The notes under the pieces were generated by a model. That model did not search any database. It was not told where the DNA came from and saw only the letters and a program-made list of their open reading frames with translations. From NCBI GenBank assembly GCA_965216945.1, contig CBDCGU010000003.1, forward strand, positions 3,596,001-3,660,000: a stretch of 64,000 bases of DNA, given 5' to 3'. The position numbers and the translations under genes are program-made. This document shows positions 52,659-61,820 of the stretch, in pieces. Every line of letters starts with the position of its first letter. Within the stretch, counting starts at the first letter, position 1. The stretch is from DATHZQ01 sp965216945 (lineage in GTDB: Bacteria > Actinomycetota > Acidimicrobiia > Spongiisociales > UBA5794).

Positions 52659-53945
52659 TCAGCGCTGCTGGATGGGGACGAACTCGAGATCGCTCGCACC
52701 GGTGTAGATCTGGCGGGGACGGCTGATCCGCGTCGTGGGATCCTCGTGCATCTCGATCCAGTTGGCGATCCAGCCGGGGAGTCGTCCGATCGCAAACAGG
52801 ACCGTGAACATCCGGACGGGGAAGCCGAGGGCCCTGAAGATGAGCCCCGAGTAGAAGTCGACGTTGGGGTACAGATTGCGGCTCACGAAGTAGTCGTCCG
52901 CCAGGGCCGCCGCCTCGAGCTCGTTGGCGATCTCCAGCAGCGGGTCGTTGCCCCCGACGCGGCTCAGAACGTCGTCGGCGAACCTCTTGAGGATCCGGGC
53001 CCGCGGGTCGTAATTCTTGTAGACCCGGTGGCCGAAACCCATGAGGCGGAAGGGGTCGTTGCGATCCTTGGCGCGAGCGATGGCGCTCGCCACAGTCTCG
53101 TCGGGGTCGTCGTGGATTGCCTGCAGACTCTCGACGACCGCTTGGTTGGCGCCACCGTGCAGCGGGCCCCACAGGGCGTTCATGCCCGCGGCGACAGAAG
53201 CGAATAGATTCGCCTGGCTGGAGCCGACGAACCGCACCGTGGCCGTCGAGCAGTTCTGCCCATGATCGGCGTGCAGGATCAGCAAGACGTTGAGGGCCCG
53301 CGTGATGATCGGATCGACCTTCATCGCCTCCGCCGGCAGGGCGAACATCATGTGGAGGAAGTTCTCGACGTAGGTGAAGTCGTTGCGGGGGTAGATGTAT
53401 GCCTGCCCGACCGATTTCTTGTACGCCCACGCCGCAATCGTCGGCATCTTCGCAATCAGCCGCTTGGCGCTCTCGACGACTGCATCCGGATCCTTCGGGT
53501 CGTAGTACTTCTCGTAGAACGTCGAGATCGCGTTTGTCGCCGACGAGAGGATCGCCATCGGATGGGCGCTGCGAGGAAAGGCGTCGAAGAACCGCTTCAT
53601 CTCCTCGCTGAGAAGCGTGTGGTGTTTGACGGACGTCGTCCACTCGTCGAGCTGGGTGGCCGTCGGCAGGTGCCCGAACAGCAGGAGGTAGGCGACCTCG
53701 AGGAAGGTGCAATGCTCGGCGAGGTCTTCGATCCGGTAGCCACGGTGGCTCAACAGACCATCGCCACCGTCGACGTACGTGATGGCACTCTTCGTCCCGG
53801 CGGTATTGGCAAACCCCGGGTCGTAGGTGACGACACCCTTCTCCGCGCGCAGCTTCGATATGTCCAAGCCATTGCTGCCGATGTTCGAGACAACAGTTTC
53901 CAACTCAAACGATTCACCGTCGAGGTGCAGGGTGGCGTCAGTCAT
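52659..53945 (-). CDS. gltA: Citrate synthase
   Basis: 428 residues from the ATG at 53945. Catalytic residues: His in WGPLHGGANQAV, His in FGHRVYKNYDPRA and Asp in YPNVDFYSGLI. Oxaloacetate/CoA-binding context (LMGFGHRVYKN, EIANELEAAAL) and the N-terminal GVVTYDPGFANTAGTKSAITYVDG fit type II bacterial citrate synthase. Condenses acetyl-CoA and oxaloacetate in the TCA cycle. Opposite strand to the flanking MMPL and PI operon genes. Confidence 0.95.
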   Translation of the reverse strand: MTDATLHLDGESFELETVVSNIGSNGLDISKLRAEKGVVTYDPGFANTAGTKSAITYVDGGDGLLSHRGYRIEDLAEHCTFLEVAYLLLFGHLPTATQLDEWTTSVKHHTLLSEEMKRFFDAFPRSAHPMAILSSATNAISTFYEKYYDPKDPDAVVESAKRLIAKMPTIAAWAYKKSVGQAYIYPRNDFTYVENFLHMMFALPAEAMKVDPIITRALNVLLILHADHGQNCSTATVRFVGSSQANLFASVAAGMNALWGPLHGGANQAVVESLQAIHDDPDETVASAIARAKDRNDPFRLMGFGHRVYKNYDPRARILKRFADDVLSRVGGNDPLLEIANELEAAALADDYFVSRNLYPNVDFYSGLIFRALGFPVRMFTVLFAIGRLPGWIANWIEMHEDPTTRISRPRQIYTGASDLEFVPIQQR

Positions 53946-54064
53946 CGATGGCTTGACCCTTTCGTCCGGGGAGGCCGACATGGCCGGCGGCGCCGAGTGT
54001 AGCTACCGCTGGGGGGTGGCCCGACCGTGGTAGCTTCTGGCTCGGTAAGGAGGACGACACCCTC

Positions 54065-54658
54065 GTGCTGGACCTCAGGGGCCGCAGCCGGCTCGCACCG
54101 ATTCTCGATCCCATCGCCGTCGGGCTCTCCAAGGCGAAGCTCACACCGACGATCGTCACCATCGCAGGTCTCATCGTGACCATTGCAGGAGGGTGGCTGA
54201 TCGCCACGGGTGAATACCTGTGGGGTGCCCTCGTCGCTGCGGTTGGCTCGTTGCTCGATGCGCTCGACGGCCCCCTCGCCCGCCACCAGGGAACGGCATC
54301 GATTCGCGGTGCGTTCGTCGACACGATGTCGGACCGCTTCGGCGAGGTCGCCATCTTCGCCGGGCTTGCGTTCAGCCTTCGCAACGACGAGACCGGTCTC
54401 ATGCTCTGTCTGTTCGGCCTCGCCTTCTCGTTGCTCACGCCGTATGTGCGAGCCAAGGCGGAGAGCTGGGGCGCCGAGGGTCGGGGCGGGTGGATGGGAC
54501 GCGCCGAGCGCATGATCCTCATCCTGGTCGGTGTCGGTGTCGCCGGGATCGCCGGCGGCACCAAGGTGCTGTTCCCGGCGCTGTGGTTGTTCGTCGTGCT
54601 GTCGGGGTTCACGGTGCTGCAGCGAATCAGGCGTACCTGGCAACAACTCGACTCGTGA
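54065..54658 (+). CDS. pgsA: Phosphatidylinositol phosphate synthase (CDP-alcohol phosphatidyltransferase)
   Basis: 197 residues from a GTG at 54065. The catalytic D-x2-D-G-x2-A-R-x8-G-x3-D-x3-D motif is complete in DALDGPLARHQGTASIRGAFVDTMSD. About six membrane helices. In Actinobacteria this position, followed by a lipid acyltransferase and PimA, marks phosphatidylinositol-phosphate synthase, which makes the PI anchor from CDP-diacylglycerol and inositol-1-phosphate. GTGA overlap with the next gene. The AAGGAGG site lies about 12 bp upstream, slightly far. Confidence 0.9.
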   Translation: MLDLRGRSRLAPILDPIAVGLSKAKLTPTIVTIAGLIVTIAGGWLIATGEYLWGALVAAVGSLLDALDGPLARHQGTASIRGAFVDTMSDRFGEVAIFAGLAFSLRNDETGLMLCLFGLAFSLLTPYVRAKAESWGAEGRGGWMGRAERMILILVGVGVAGIAGGTKVLFPALWLFVVLSGFTVLQRIRRTWQQLDS

Positions 54659-55539
54659 GCGACCTCCCCGGATACCTCGCCTACCGGGCCGCCGCGGCCG
54701 TCTTCGGTGCCCTGCCGGAGCCCGTCGTGCGCCGGGTTGGGCAGGCCGGCGGCTGGGCATCCTCGTTTCTCGCCCGCAAGCGATTCTCGCTCGTGCAGCG
54801 CAACCTGGCTCGGGTGGTCGGCGAGGAACACGCAACGCCGGATCGTGTGCGCAAGATGTTTGCCAGCTACGGCCGCTATTGGGCCGAAGTGCTGTGGATC
54901 GACGAGCGCCGCACCGACGAGATCCGCGCCCACTCCAAGGTCGATGGTGCGGAGCACGTCACCGACGCGGTGGCTGCGGGTCGCGGTCTGATCGTCGCAT
55001 TGCCCCACCTCGGCAACTGGGAGATGGCAGGGATCGCCGCCGACGACCTCGGAGCTCGCATGCTGGCGGCCGCCGAGGCCCTGCCGAACCGGAGGATCGT
55101 CGATTGGTTCATCCAGACACGCAACGCGATGAACATCGACGTGGTCATCGTCGGTGAGGACCGGCGAGCGTCTGCCGCGCTGCTGGGCAGGCTCAAGGAG
55201 GGAGGCGCCGTGGCACTGGTCTCTGATCGCGACCTGTCGCAACGCGGCGTCGAGGTCGAGTTCTTCGGTGAACGCACCACCCTTCCCGCCGGGCCCGCGG
55301 CACTCGCCGAGCGCACAGGAGCCGCTCTTCTTCCCGTGGGTTGCTACTTCCGCAGCGGACGCGGACACGACTTCGAGGTACGGCCGCCGATCGCGATTCC
55401 CGACCTGCCGCGTCGCGAGGATCGCATCGCGGCGGCAACGCAAGCCTTTGCGCACGAGATGGAGTACCTGATCCGGCGAGCTCCTGAGCAGTGGCACCTG
55501 TTCCAACCCAACTGGCCGAGCGATCGCACCGACTCATGA
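54655..55539 (+). CDS. Phosphatidylinositol mannoside acyltransferase (PatA-like)
   Basis: 294 residues from a GTG at 54655 (GTGA overlap with pgsA). Acyltransferase motif H-x4-E in LPHLGNWEMAG, ALVSDRDLSQRGVEVEFFGERTTLPAGPAALAERTGAALLPVGCYFR and the EMEYLIRRAPEQWHLFQPNW ending, all as in LpxL/PatA-type enzymes. It would acylate a mannose of PIM, with the acyl donor from the membrane face. Between pgsA and pimA, the standard actinobacterial order. Confidence 0.9.
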   Translation: MSDLPGYLAYRAAAAVFGALPEPVVRRVGQAGGWASSFLARKRFSLVQRNLARVVGEEHATPDRVRKMFASYGRYWAEVLWIDERRTDEIRAHSKVDGAEHVTDAVAAGRGLIVALPHLGNWEMAGIAADDLGARMLAAAEALPNRRIVDWFIQTRNAMNIDVVIVGEDRRASAALLGRLKEGGAVALVSDRDLSQRGVEVEFFGERTTLPAGPAALAERTGAALLPVGCYFRSGRGHDFEVRPPIAIPDLPRREDRIAAATQAFAHEMEYLIRRAPEQWHLFQPNWPSDRTDS

Positions 55540-56570
55540 AGGTCGGACTCGTGTGCCCCTACGATCTCGGCCGCTTCGGCGGGGTCCAGCACCAGGTGAT
55601 CCAACTCGCCGACTGGCTGCGGGATGCGGGTCACGAGGCGCTCATCGTCGGACCCGGCGAGTCCGGGCCCGACGGGGCGGCCCTCGTGGGCGCCACGACC
55701 GTGGTTGCCGCGAACGGAGCCGCTACGCCGATCCGCTTGGATCCGCGGGTGGCGGGCATCGTGGCGGAGGCTGTGGCCGACTGCGAGGTCGTCCACGTGC
55801 ACGAGCCGCTCATGCCGTCGGTGTCGCTGGGGGCGACACTGCGGGCGGCACCGCCGATCGTGGCGACCTTCCATGCCGATCCGCCCCGTTCGGTGGTTCG
55901 GCTGTACCGCGCCGGGCGGCGGTTGCTGCGCCGGGTCATGCGGCGCGTGCAGGTGGCGACCGCGGTGTCGCCGGTGGCGGCGAGGGCCGTGCCGGGCGTC
56001 GCGGTGAGGATGATCCCGAATGGCCTGGATGTCGCTGCGTATCCGACGGGTCCCATCCGCCAGAGGCAAGTGGTCTTCGTGGGGCGGGACGATCCACGGA
56101 AGGGTCTCCCCGTCCTCCTCGAGGCGTGGCCGCACGTTCGCGACTCCGTACCGGACGCCGAGCTCGTCGTCGTCGGCGCAGAGGGCGACGAGCCGGGCAT
56201 CAGATTCTTGGGTCGAGTGAGCGAAGACGAGAAGCGGCGCGTCCTCGGCGAAAGCGACGTGTTCTGCGCACCCAATACCCACGGCGAGAGCTTCGGGATC
56301 GTGCTCGCCGAAGCGATGGCTGCCGGTTGTGCCGTCGTGGCCTCCGCCATCCCAGGATTCGTATACGCCGCCGGAGAGGCTGCCGCCTTCGTCCGGCCCG
56401 GAGATCCGCAGGGCCTGGCCGACACCCTGGTCGGGGTCATCACCAACGACGAGCAGCGAGATCACTTGCGCAACGCCGGTACGCAACGGGTGGGTCGCTT
56501 CGATCGTGCGACCGTCCTTGCGGCCTATGTGGAGGCCTATCACGAAGCGGTTGCCGCCCGTTCGGCCTGA
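55536..56570 (+). CDS. pimA: PimA-type phosphatidylinositol alpha-mannosyltransferase
   Basis: 344 residues from the ATG at 55536 (ATGA overlap with the acyltransferase). N-terminal GLVCPYDLGRFGGVQHQVIQLADWL is the GT4 acceptor loop of PimA (PI and mannose binding). The donor site is VVFVGRDDPRKGLPVLLEAW, NTHGESFGIVLAEAMAAGCAVVASAIPGF with E-x7-E. Adds the first mannose from GDP-mannose to PI. Slightly shorter than mycobacterial PimA (about 380 residues). Confidence 0.93.
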   Translation: MKVGLVCPYDLGRFGGVQHQVIQLADWLRDAGHEALIVGPGESGPDGAALVGATTVVAANGAATPIRLDPRVAGIVAEAVADCEVVHVHEPLMPSVSLGATLRAAPPIVATFHADPPRSVVRLYRAGRRLLRRVMRRVQVATAVSPVAARAVPGVAVRMIPNGLDVAAYPTGPIRQRQVVFVGRDDPRKGLPVLLEAWPHVRDSVPDAELVVVGAEGDEPGIRFLGRVSEDEKRRVLGESDVFCAPNTHGESFGIVLAEAMAAGCAVVASAIPGFVYAAGEAAAFVRPGDPQGLADTLVGVITNDEQRDHLRNAGTQRVGRFDRATVLAAYVEAYHEAVAARSA

Positions 56571-56611
56571 TCGGCCCCGGTACACTCGGTAGACGCCGAG
56601 TCGAGGTGACC

Positions 56612-57409
56612 ATGCACTATCAGCACATCGTCGTCGACCGCTCCGATGGGGTCGCAACGCTCACCCTCAACCGTCCGGAGCGAAGAAACGCCCTGAGCCT
56701 CGAGATGTTGACCGAGGTCACCGCCGCGCTCACAGAGCTCGGCACCGCCCGCGACGTGAAGGCGATCATCGTTGCCGGCTCCGGTCGGGCGTTCAGCGCC
56801 GGGCACGACCTCGGCGAGATGATCGACCGGGACCTCGCTTTTTACGAGAAGCTCTTCGATGCCTGTGCGGTGATGATGCTGGCGATCCACGGTGTCCCCC
56901 AGCCGGTGATCGCAAAGGTGCACGGCATCGCCACCGCGGCGGGCTGCCAGCTCGTCGCCTCCTGCGACCTCGTGGTCGCGGCGGAGGACGCCCGGTTCGC
57001 CACGCCCGGTGTGAGGATCGGCCTCTTCTGCTCGACGCCGATGGTGCCGATCTCCCGGGCCGTCGGTCGGAAGCGGGCGATGCAGATGTTGCTGACCGGG
57101 GAGCCGATCTCGGCACAGACGGCCCAGGACTGGGGACTCGTCAACATCGTGGCGCCGGCCGCCGAGCTCGACGACGCAGTCCATGGCTTGGTGACTCGGA
57201 TCACGCGCTTCAGCCCGATCACCGTCGGCATCGGCAAGGACGCCTTCTATCAGCAGGTCGAACTCAGTGAGCCGGATGCGTACGAGCTGACCAAGGACAT
57301 CATGGCGCGCAACGCCGCCATCAGGGACGCACAGGAAGGAATGGGCGCGTTCCTCGAGAAGCGCACGCCGGTGTGGACCGACCCGGCCGCGGACACCGCT
57401 GCAGAATGA
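56612..57409 (+). CDS. Enoyl-CoA hydratase-family protein (ECHDC3-like)
   Basis: 265 residues from the ATG at 56612. Crotonase fold: LTLNRPERRNALSLEM, oxyanion GSGRAFSAGHDLGEM and FATPGVRIGLFCSTPMVPISRAVG. The GLFCSTP stretch lacks the usual second catalytic Glu, as in the ECHDC3 group, so hydratase activity is doubtful. ATGA-coupled to the acyl-CoA ligase gene, so the pair probably handles the same acyl-CoA. Confidence 0.85.
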   Translation: MHYQHIVVDRSDGVATLTLNRPERRNALSLEMLTEVTAALTELGTARDVKAIIVAGSGRAFSAGHDLGEMIDRDLAFYEKLFDACAVMMLAIHGVPQPVIAKVHGIATAAGCQLVASCDLVVAAEDARFATPGVRIGLFCSTPMVPISRAVGRKRAMQMLLTGEPISAQTAQDWGLVNIVAPAAELDDAVHGLVTRITRFSPITVGIGKDAFYQQVELSEPDAYELTKDIMARNAAIRDAQEGMGAFLEKRTPVWTDPAADTAAE

Positions 57410-59013
57410 CCGCACCGGGCGCCAACTACACGCCGCTGACCCCGCTCTCGTTCCTGGAGAGAGCGTCGATCGTCTATCCGCAGAAACAAGGCGTCGTGTA
57501 CGGCGAGCGGCGGATGACGTATGCGGAGATGGCGACCGAGGCGACGGCGATCGCCCATGCCTTGCGTCTGGCCGGCGTCGGAGCCGGCGACCGCGTTGCC
57601 TACCTCTGCCCCAACATCCCCGAGATGCTGGTCGCCCACTTTGCCGTCCCCCTGGCGGGTGCCGTGCTCGTTGCCATCAACACCCGGCTGTCCGGTCCCG
57701 AGATCGAATACATCCTCAACCACTCGGGGGCGAAGACGCTCGTGGTGGACACCGAGCTGTATCCCGTCGTGGCCGGCCATCTGCCCGCCGTGGACGGTCT
57801 CGCCCTGGTGGTGACGGTGGACGATGCCGGGCTCGGCATCCCGGCCGGCACGGTGAGCTATGGCGCCTTTCGGGCCACGGGCGAACACGGGGAGGCCCTG
57901 CCGTGGGCCGTGGAGGACGAGAACGCCCCGATCTCGATCAACTACACCTCGGGGACGACCGGCCGGCCCAAAGGCGTGGTGTACACCCATCGCGGTGCGT
58001 GGCTCAACGCTCTCGGTGAGCTGATCCACTCCCGACACACGCCGCAGAGCGTGTATCTGTGGACACTGCCGATGTTCCACTGCAACGGCTGGTGTACGAC
58101 GTGGGCCGTGACCGCCATCGGGGGGCGGCACGTGTGCCTGCGTGCGGTGCGCCCGGACGAGATCTGGAGACTGATCGAGGACGAGGGCGTCACCCATCTC
58201 AACGCTGCTCCAACCGTGCTCATCTCGCTCGTCAACGATCCGGCGGCGAAGCCGTTCGCCGGCGGCCTGATCGCCACGACGGCGGGGGCCCCGCCGAGCC
58301 CGACGATCATCGCCCAGATGGAGGAGCTCGGGGCATCGATCGTCCATGTGTACGGGCTCACGGAGACCTACGGCCCGCACACGGTGTGCGAGATTCAAGA
58401 CGAGTGGGATGCGGAGCCACCGGAGGTCAAGGCGAGGCTGATGGCCCGGCAGGGAGTGTCGTACGTCATTGCAGACCCGATTCGTGTGGTCGATGACGAG
58501 ATGGCGGATGTTGCGCGGAACGCAGAGACCATGGGCGAGGTCGTCATGCGCGGCAACAACGTCATGCAGGGCTACTTCGCCGACGAGGCAGCAACCGAGG
58601 CGGCGTTTCGGGGCGGGTTCTTCCACTCGGGCGATCTGGGCGTGCACCATCCCGATGGCTACATCCAGCTGCGAGACCGGTCGAAGGACATCATCATCTC
58701 CGGCGGCGAGAACATCTCGACCATCGAGGTCGAGCAGGCGATCATGAGCCACCCCGCCGTGCTCGAGGCGGCGGTGGTTGCGGTTCCCCACGAGAAGTGG
58801 GGTGAGCGGCCCAAGGGCTTCGTGATTCTCAAGCCCGGCGAGTTGGCGACCGAGGACGCGATCATCGAGCACGTGAAGTCGCGGATCGCCCGCTTCAAGG
58901 CCCCGGACTCGGTCGAGTTCCTCGAGGCGCTGCCGAAGACGTCTACCGGCAAGATCCAGAAGTACGTGCTGCGGGAAGGTGAGTGGGCGGACCACGACGC
59001 CCGGGTCCACTGA
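57406..59013 (+). CDS. AMP-binding acyl-CoA ligase
   Basis: 535 residues from the ATG at 57406, ATGA-coupled to the crotonase gene. Motifs: INYTSGTTGRPKGVVYTHRG (A3), HVYGLTETYGPHTVCE (A5), GFFHSGDLGVHHPDGY (A7), RSKDIIISGGENISTIEVEQA (A8) and LPKTSTGKIQKYVLRE with the catalytic Lys (A10). Resembles the group annotated as medium-chain or 3-methylthiopropionyl-CoA ligases. Substrate not proven. Confidence 0.88.
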   Translation: MTAPGANYTPLTPLSFLERASIVYPQKQGVVYGERRMTYAEMATEATAIAHALRLAGVGAGDRVAYLCPNIPEMLVAHFAVPLAGAVLVAINTRLSGPEIEYILNHSGAKTLVVDTELYPVVAGHLPAVDGLALVVTVDDAGLGIPAGTVSYGAFRATGEHGEALPWAVEDENAPISINYTSGTTGRPKGVVYTHRGAWLNALGELIHSRHTPQSVYLWTLPMFHCNGWCTTWAVTAIGGRHVCLRAVRPDEIWRLIEDEGVTHLNAAPTVLISLVNDPAAKPFAGGLIATTAGAPPSPTIIAQMEELGASIVHVYGLTETYGPHTVCEIQDEWDAEPPEVKARLMARQGVSYVIADPIRVVDDEMADVARNAETMGEVVMRGNNVMQGYFADEAATEAAFRGGFFHSGDLGVHHPDGYIQLRDRSKDIIISGGENISTIEVEQAIMSHPAVLEAAVVAVPHEKWGERPKGFVILKPGELATEDAIIEHVKSRIARFKAPDSVEFLEALPKTSTGKIQKYVLREGEWADHDARVH

Positions 59014-59020
59014 TGGCGTC

Positions 59021-59986
59021 GTGACGGGGCACTCCGGCTGGCGTCTTCGCCTGGGCGAGGCCGTGTGCCGCGCCTATGCCGAGGATCCCGCCGTGGCCGC
59101 CACGACGGTCGCCGGATCCGTGGCCCGGGGCTGGGCCGACGAGCACTCGGACATCGATCTCGTGGTCGTCTGGGCAGTGCCACCTTCGGACGTGAAGCGA
59201 CGCAAAGCGGTGGAGGGAGCCGGCGGCTCGATCGAGGTCGATTGGTCCCGGGAGGGGGCGCGGGCGAGTTGGGCGGCGGCCATGGAGGCGACGGCGGGTC
59301 GGGTCGGTGAGTTGTGGCCCTGTGAGGACGGCGAGTACTCGGAGCATTTTTACGTCGACGGCGTGAACGTCGGTGTCAGCGGTTTCCTCGGCTCGACCGT
59401 CGATGCCACCGTGGTGGATCTCACCGGCCAGTGCAGTCCCACGGACGACGCCGAGATGCTGGCCGCTTCCATCGTCGACGGCATCGACGTCACGGGTGGC
59501 GCCGACCTCGCCGACTGGCGGGCGCGGTTCAGCCGCTATCCCAACGAATTGGCGGCGGCGATCATCAGCCGCGAGATCGCCATCGACGGGCGGTGGTGGT
59601 CGGTCGACCAACTTGCCGCCCGCAACGACCGGCCGGCGCTCGATGCGGTGCTCGGCGCGATGCAGCATCGCATCGTCCGCATGCTGCTTGCCTTGAATCG
59701 ACGCTACCTGGTGGATCCGAAGCCCAAATGGTCGGCGCACGTGCTGGCCCTGCTGCGGATCACGCCGGACGATCTCACGGCCCGGTGGACGTCGCTGCGT
59801 TCGGTCTCGGCGCAATCGGCGGCCGACACACTGCAGTCGCTCTTCGACGAGACGCTCACACTCGTCGACGGACAGGATCTGGGCGTCGACACGGCCTCGG
59901 CTCGCCGCTGGTTCGGTCACCGCCGCACCGTCGCCCAGCGGCCGGACCTACGTCCGGGGCTTGGTAGCCGGCCCACCCATCGGTAG
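59021..59986 (+). CDS. Nucleotidyltransferase-fold protein
   Basis: 321 residues from a GTG at 59021. The GS-x10-DxD-type motif is GSVARGWADEHSDIDLVVVW, with the third acidic residue probably in the IEVDW strand. The helical C-terminal half (YPNELAAAIISREIAID, ALDAVLGAMQHRIVRMLLALNRRYL) matches DUF4037-like nucleotidyltransferase proteins. Could transfer AMP or act as a remnant kanamycin-type resistance enzyme; no substrate evidence. Follows the ligase by 7 bp. Confidence 0.7.
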   Translation: MTGHSGWRLRLGEAVCRAYAEDPAVAATTVAGSVARGWADEHSDIDLVVVWAVPPSDVKRRKAVEGAGGSIEVDWSREGARASWAAAMEATAGRVGELWPCEDGEYSEHFYVDGVNVGVSGFLGSTVDATVVDLTGQCSPTDDAEMLAASIVDGIDVTGGADLADWRARFSRYPNELAAAIISREIAIDGRWWSVDQLAARNDRPALDAVLGAMQHRIVRMLLALNRRYLVDPKPKWSAHVLALLRITPDDLTARWTSLRSVSAQSAADTLQSLFDETLTLVDGQDLGVDTASARRWFGHRRTVAQRPDLRPGLGSRPTHR

Positions 59987-60098
59987 CGTCGCGGATGCGA
60001 CTTCCGAGGGGGAACGGTGCGGGCTCGTGATCGACCGATCGACGCGATGCCGGCGCGATGGCGCCGGCATTCGTAGTTCCGGCGTAGGGTTCCGATCC

Positions 60099-60809
60099 AT
60101 GGATCCTGCGGCGGCAGTCGATCGGTTCCTGGCCGACCGGTTCCCCGATTGTCTCGCTGCGATCTGGTCGGGCAGCTTCGTGCGCGGCAACGCCACGCCG
60201 ACGTCCGATCTCGACGTGCTGATCATCCAAGGCGACCCGGATGTGCTGTATCGGGCGAACTTCGACCGGGACGGGTACCTCGTCGAGACGTTCGTGCACA
60301 CGGAGGCTTCGGTGCGCCGCTGGACCGAGGAACGAGAAGTTCCTGTGCGCCGTCCCGCTCTGGCGCGCATTGTCGTAGAGGGTCGTGTGGTCGTCGACCG
60401 CGACGGCAGCGGCGGCCGCTTGCAGGAGTGGTGTGCGGCCGTGCTCGAAGCCGGGCCGGCGCCGATCACCGATCAGGAGATCGCCGACATCCGGTACGCC
60501 ATCACGGATGCGGTCGATGACATCCGCGGCGGCCTCGGGTGGCAGGAGCTGGCACACGCCGCGCCGAGACTGGCCGCCGAGATCGGCGTCTTCGAGCTGC
60601 TCCGCGCCGGTCACTGGCTGGGCCGGGGCAAGTGGCTTCACCGGCGGCTTGCCGCCGTCGATGCTTCACTGGCCGACCGCCTGGCGACAGCGACGGTCGC
60701 GGCCATCAACGGACGGCCGGATGACCTCGTGACGCTCGCGGAGGAGCGGCTGGGACCGGTCGGTGGCTTCCTGCGGGCCGGATATCACCAAGAGGGCTCC
60801 ACGGACTGA
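60099..60809 (+). CDS. Nucleotidyltransferase-fold protein
   Basis: 236 residues from the ATG at 60099. Motif IWSGSFVRGNATPTSDLDVLII (GS-x11-DxD), the third carboxylate probably in LVETFVHTE. The C-terminal half is helical, with WQELAHAAPRLAAEIG and AGHWLGRGKWLHRRL. Shares the fold, though little else, with the preceding gene. Convergent with the alpha/beta hydrolase gene. Function unknown; too little context to call a toxin-antitoxin pair. Confidence 0.65.
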   Translation: MDPAAAVDRFLADRFPDCLAAIWSGSFVRGNATPTSDLDVLIIQGDPDVLYRANFDRDGYLVETFVHTEASVRRWTEEREVPVRRPALARIVVEGRVVVDRDGSGGRLQEWCAAVLEAGPAPITDQEIADIRYAITDAVDDIRGGLGWQELAHAAPRLAAEIGVFELLRAGHWLGRGKWLHRRLAAVDASLADRLATATVAAINGRPDDLVTLAEERLGPVGGFLRAGYHQEGSTD

Positions 60810-60814
60810 GGCCG

Positions 60815-61672
60815 TCAAGCGCGCGCCAGCACCGCCTCGGCCCATCGCCGCGGATCTTCGAGCATCGGGAAGTGGCCGAGACCGTGGAGCAACGTCAGCG
60901 TCGAGTCGGCGATCTCGTCGTGGAGCACGTCGGCCATCGCCGCGACCGCCACGGGGTCCTCCGTCGCCCACAGCAGGTGCGTTGCGACGTCGGTGTTGCG
61001 GAGCGCTCCGATCCACCGTTCCCAATGTTGTCGTCGCTCGTCGATGTAGCGCGTGACGCGGGGGAGCACGCGGCGCCCGCCGTCACGGGTGAGCAGCTCC
61101 CACATCACATCGATCTCCTCATCCGGGAGGCAGGCCGGATCGGCCACGATGCGGCGCAGGTTGCGAGCGAGAGTTCGACGGCTCGACAGTGCGGCGATGG
61201 CGAGGCCAAGAACCGGAGTGCGCAGCATCTGCTGAATGGGTCGCAGTCGTGCCATCTCGATGTGCATGCTCCCGTTGCACAAGGTGAGACCCGTGAGGTC
61301 GAAGTCGAGGTTGGCTTCCGCCCGTCGAGCAAGCAGCTCGGTGGCGATCGACGTCCCATAGTCGTGGGCAACCACGTGGCCCCCGTCGATACCGAGCTCC
61401 CGCCACACCGCGAGCGCGAGGTCGGTTTGGTCGAGGAGCGAGTAGGGATGGCGGGGAGGTTTGTCCGTGAGCCCGAAGCCGAGGTGGTCGTGCACGACGC
61501 AGCGTCGTTGCGAGGACAGAATCGGAACTGCCCGGTGGTAGTCGTAGCTCGATGTCGGGTATCCGTGGAGCAGGAGGAGCGGCTCACCGGGACCCTTGGT
61601 GTCGATGACGAAGATCGCGTGATCGCCTACCGTGAGACGACTGCCCGCTGCTTTCCACGACGCCAGATCCAT
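60815..61672 (-). CDS. Alpha/beta hydrolase, haloalkane-dehalogenase/epoxide-hydrolase type
   Basis: 285 residues from the ATG at 61672. The oxyanion motif is LLLHGYPTSSYDY, the loop DHLGFGLTDKPP is typical of dehalogenases and epoxide hydrolases, and the nucleophile elbow is VVAHDYGTSIATEL, with Asp104 in place of Ser. The acid is probably Asp in WATEDPVAV and the base is His in HGLGHFPMLEDP. The Asp nucleophile separates it from lipases and esterases. Substrate unknown; it could hydrolyse C-halogen, epoxide or fluoroacetate-type bonds. Confidence 0.83.
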   Translation of the reverse strand: MDLASWKAAGSRLTVGDHAIFVIDTKGPGEPLLLLHGYPTSSYDYHRAVPILSSQRRCVVHDHLGFGLTDKPPRHPYSLLDQTDLALAVWRELGIDGGHVVAHDYGTSIATELLARRAEANLDFDLTGLTLCNGSMHIEMARLRPIQQMLRTPVLGLAIAALSSRRTLARNLRRIVADPACLPDEEIDVMWELLTRDGGRRVLPRVTRYIDERRQHWERWIGALRNTDVATHLLWATEDPVAVAAMADVLHDEIADSTLTLLHGLGHFPMLEDPRRWAEAVLARA

Positions 61673-61820
61673 CGAGCCATGGTGGCACCCCCAGCGGGCG
61701 CGAGGAAGCGACCAGACCCTGCGGGGAACCGGGAGCTCACATTGTCGATGGCGACCCGTGCATGGTCGATGAGCCGCAAGGCAGGCCCATGAGCTGTCAG
61801 GCGGGTCGGTGCGAAGCGCC

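Noticed and set aside
59021..60809. MNT/HEPN toxin-antitoxin pair
   Set aside because: Both genes are nucleotidyltransferase-like with no HEPN partner and are larger than typical MNT antitoxins.
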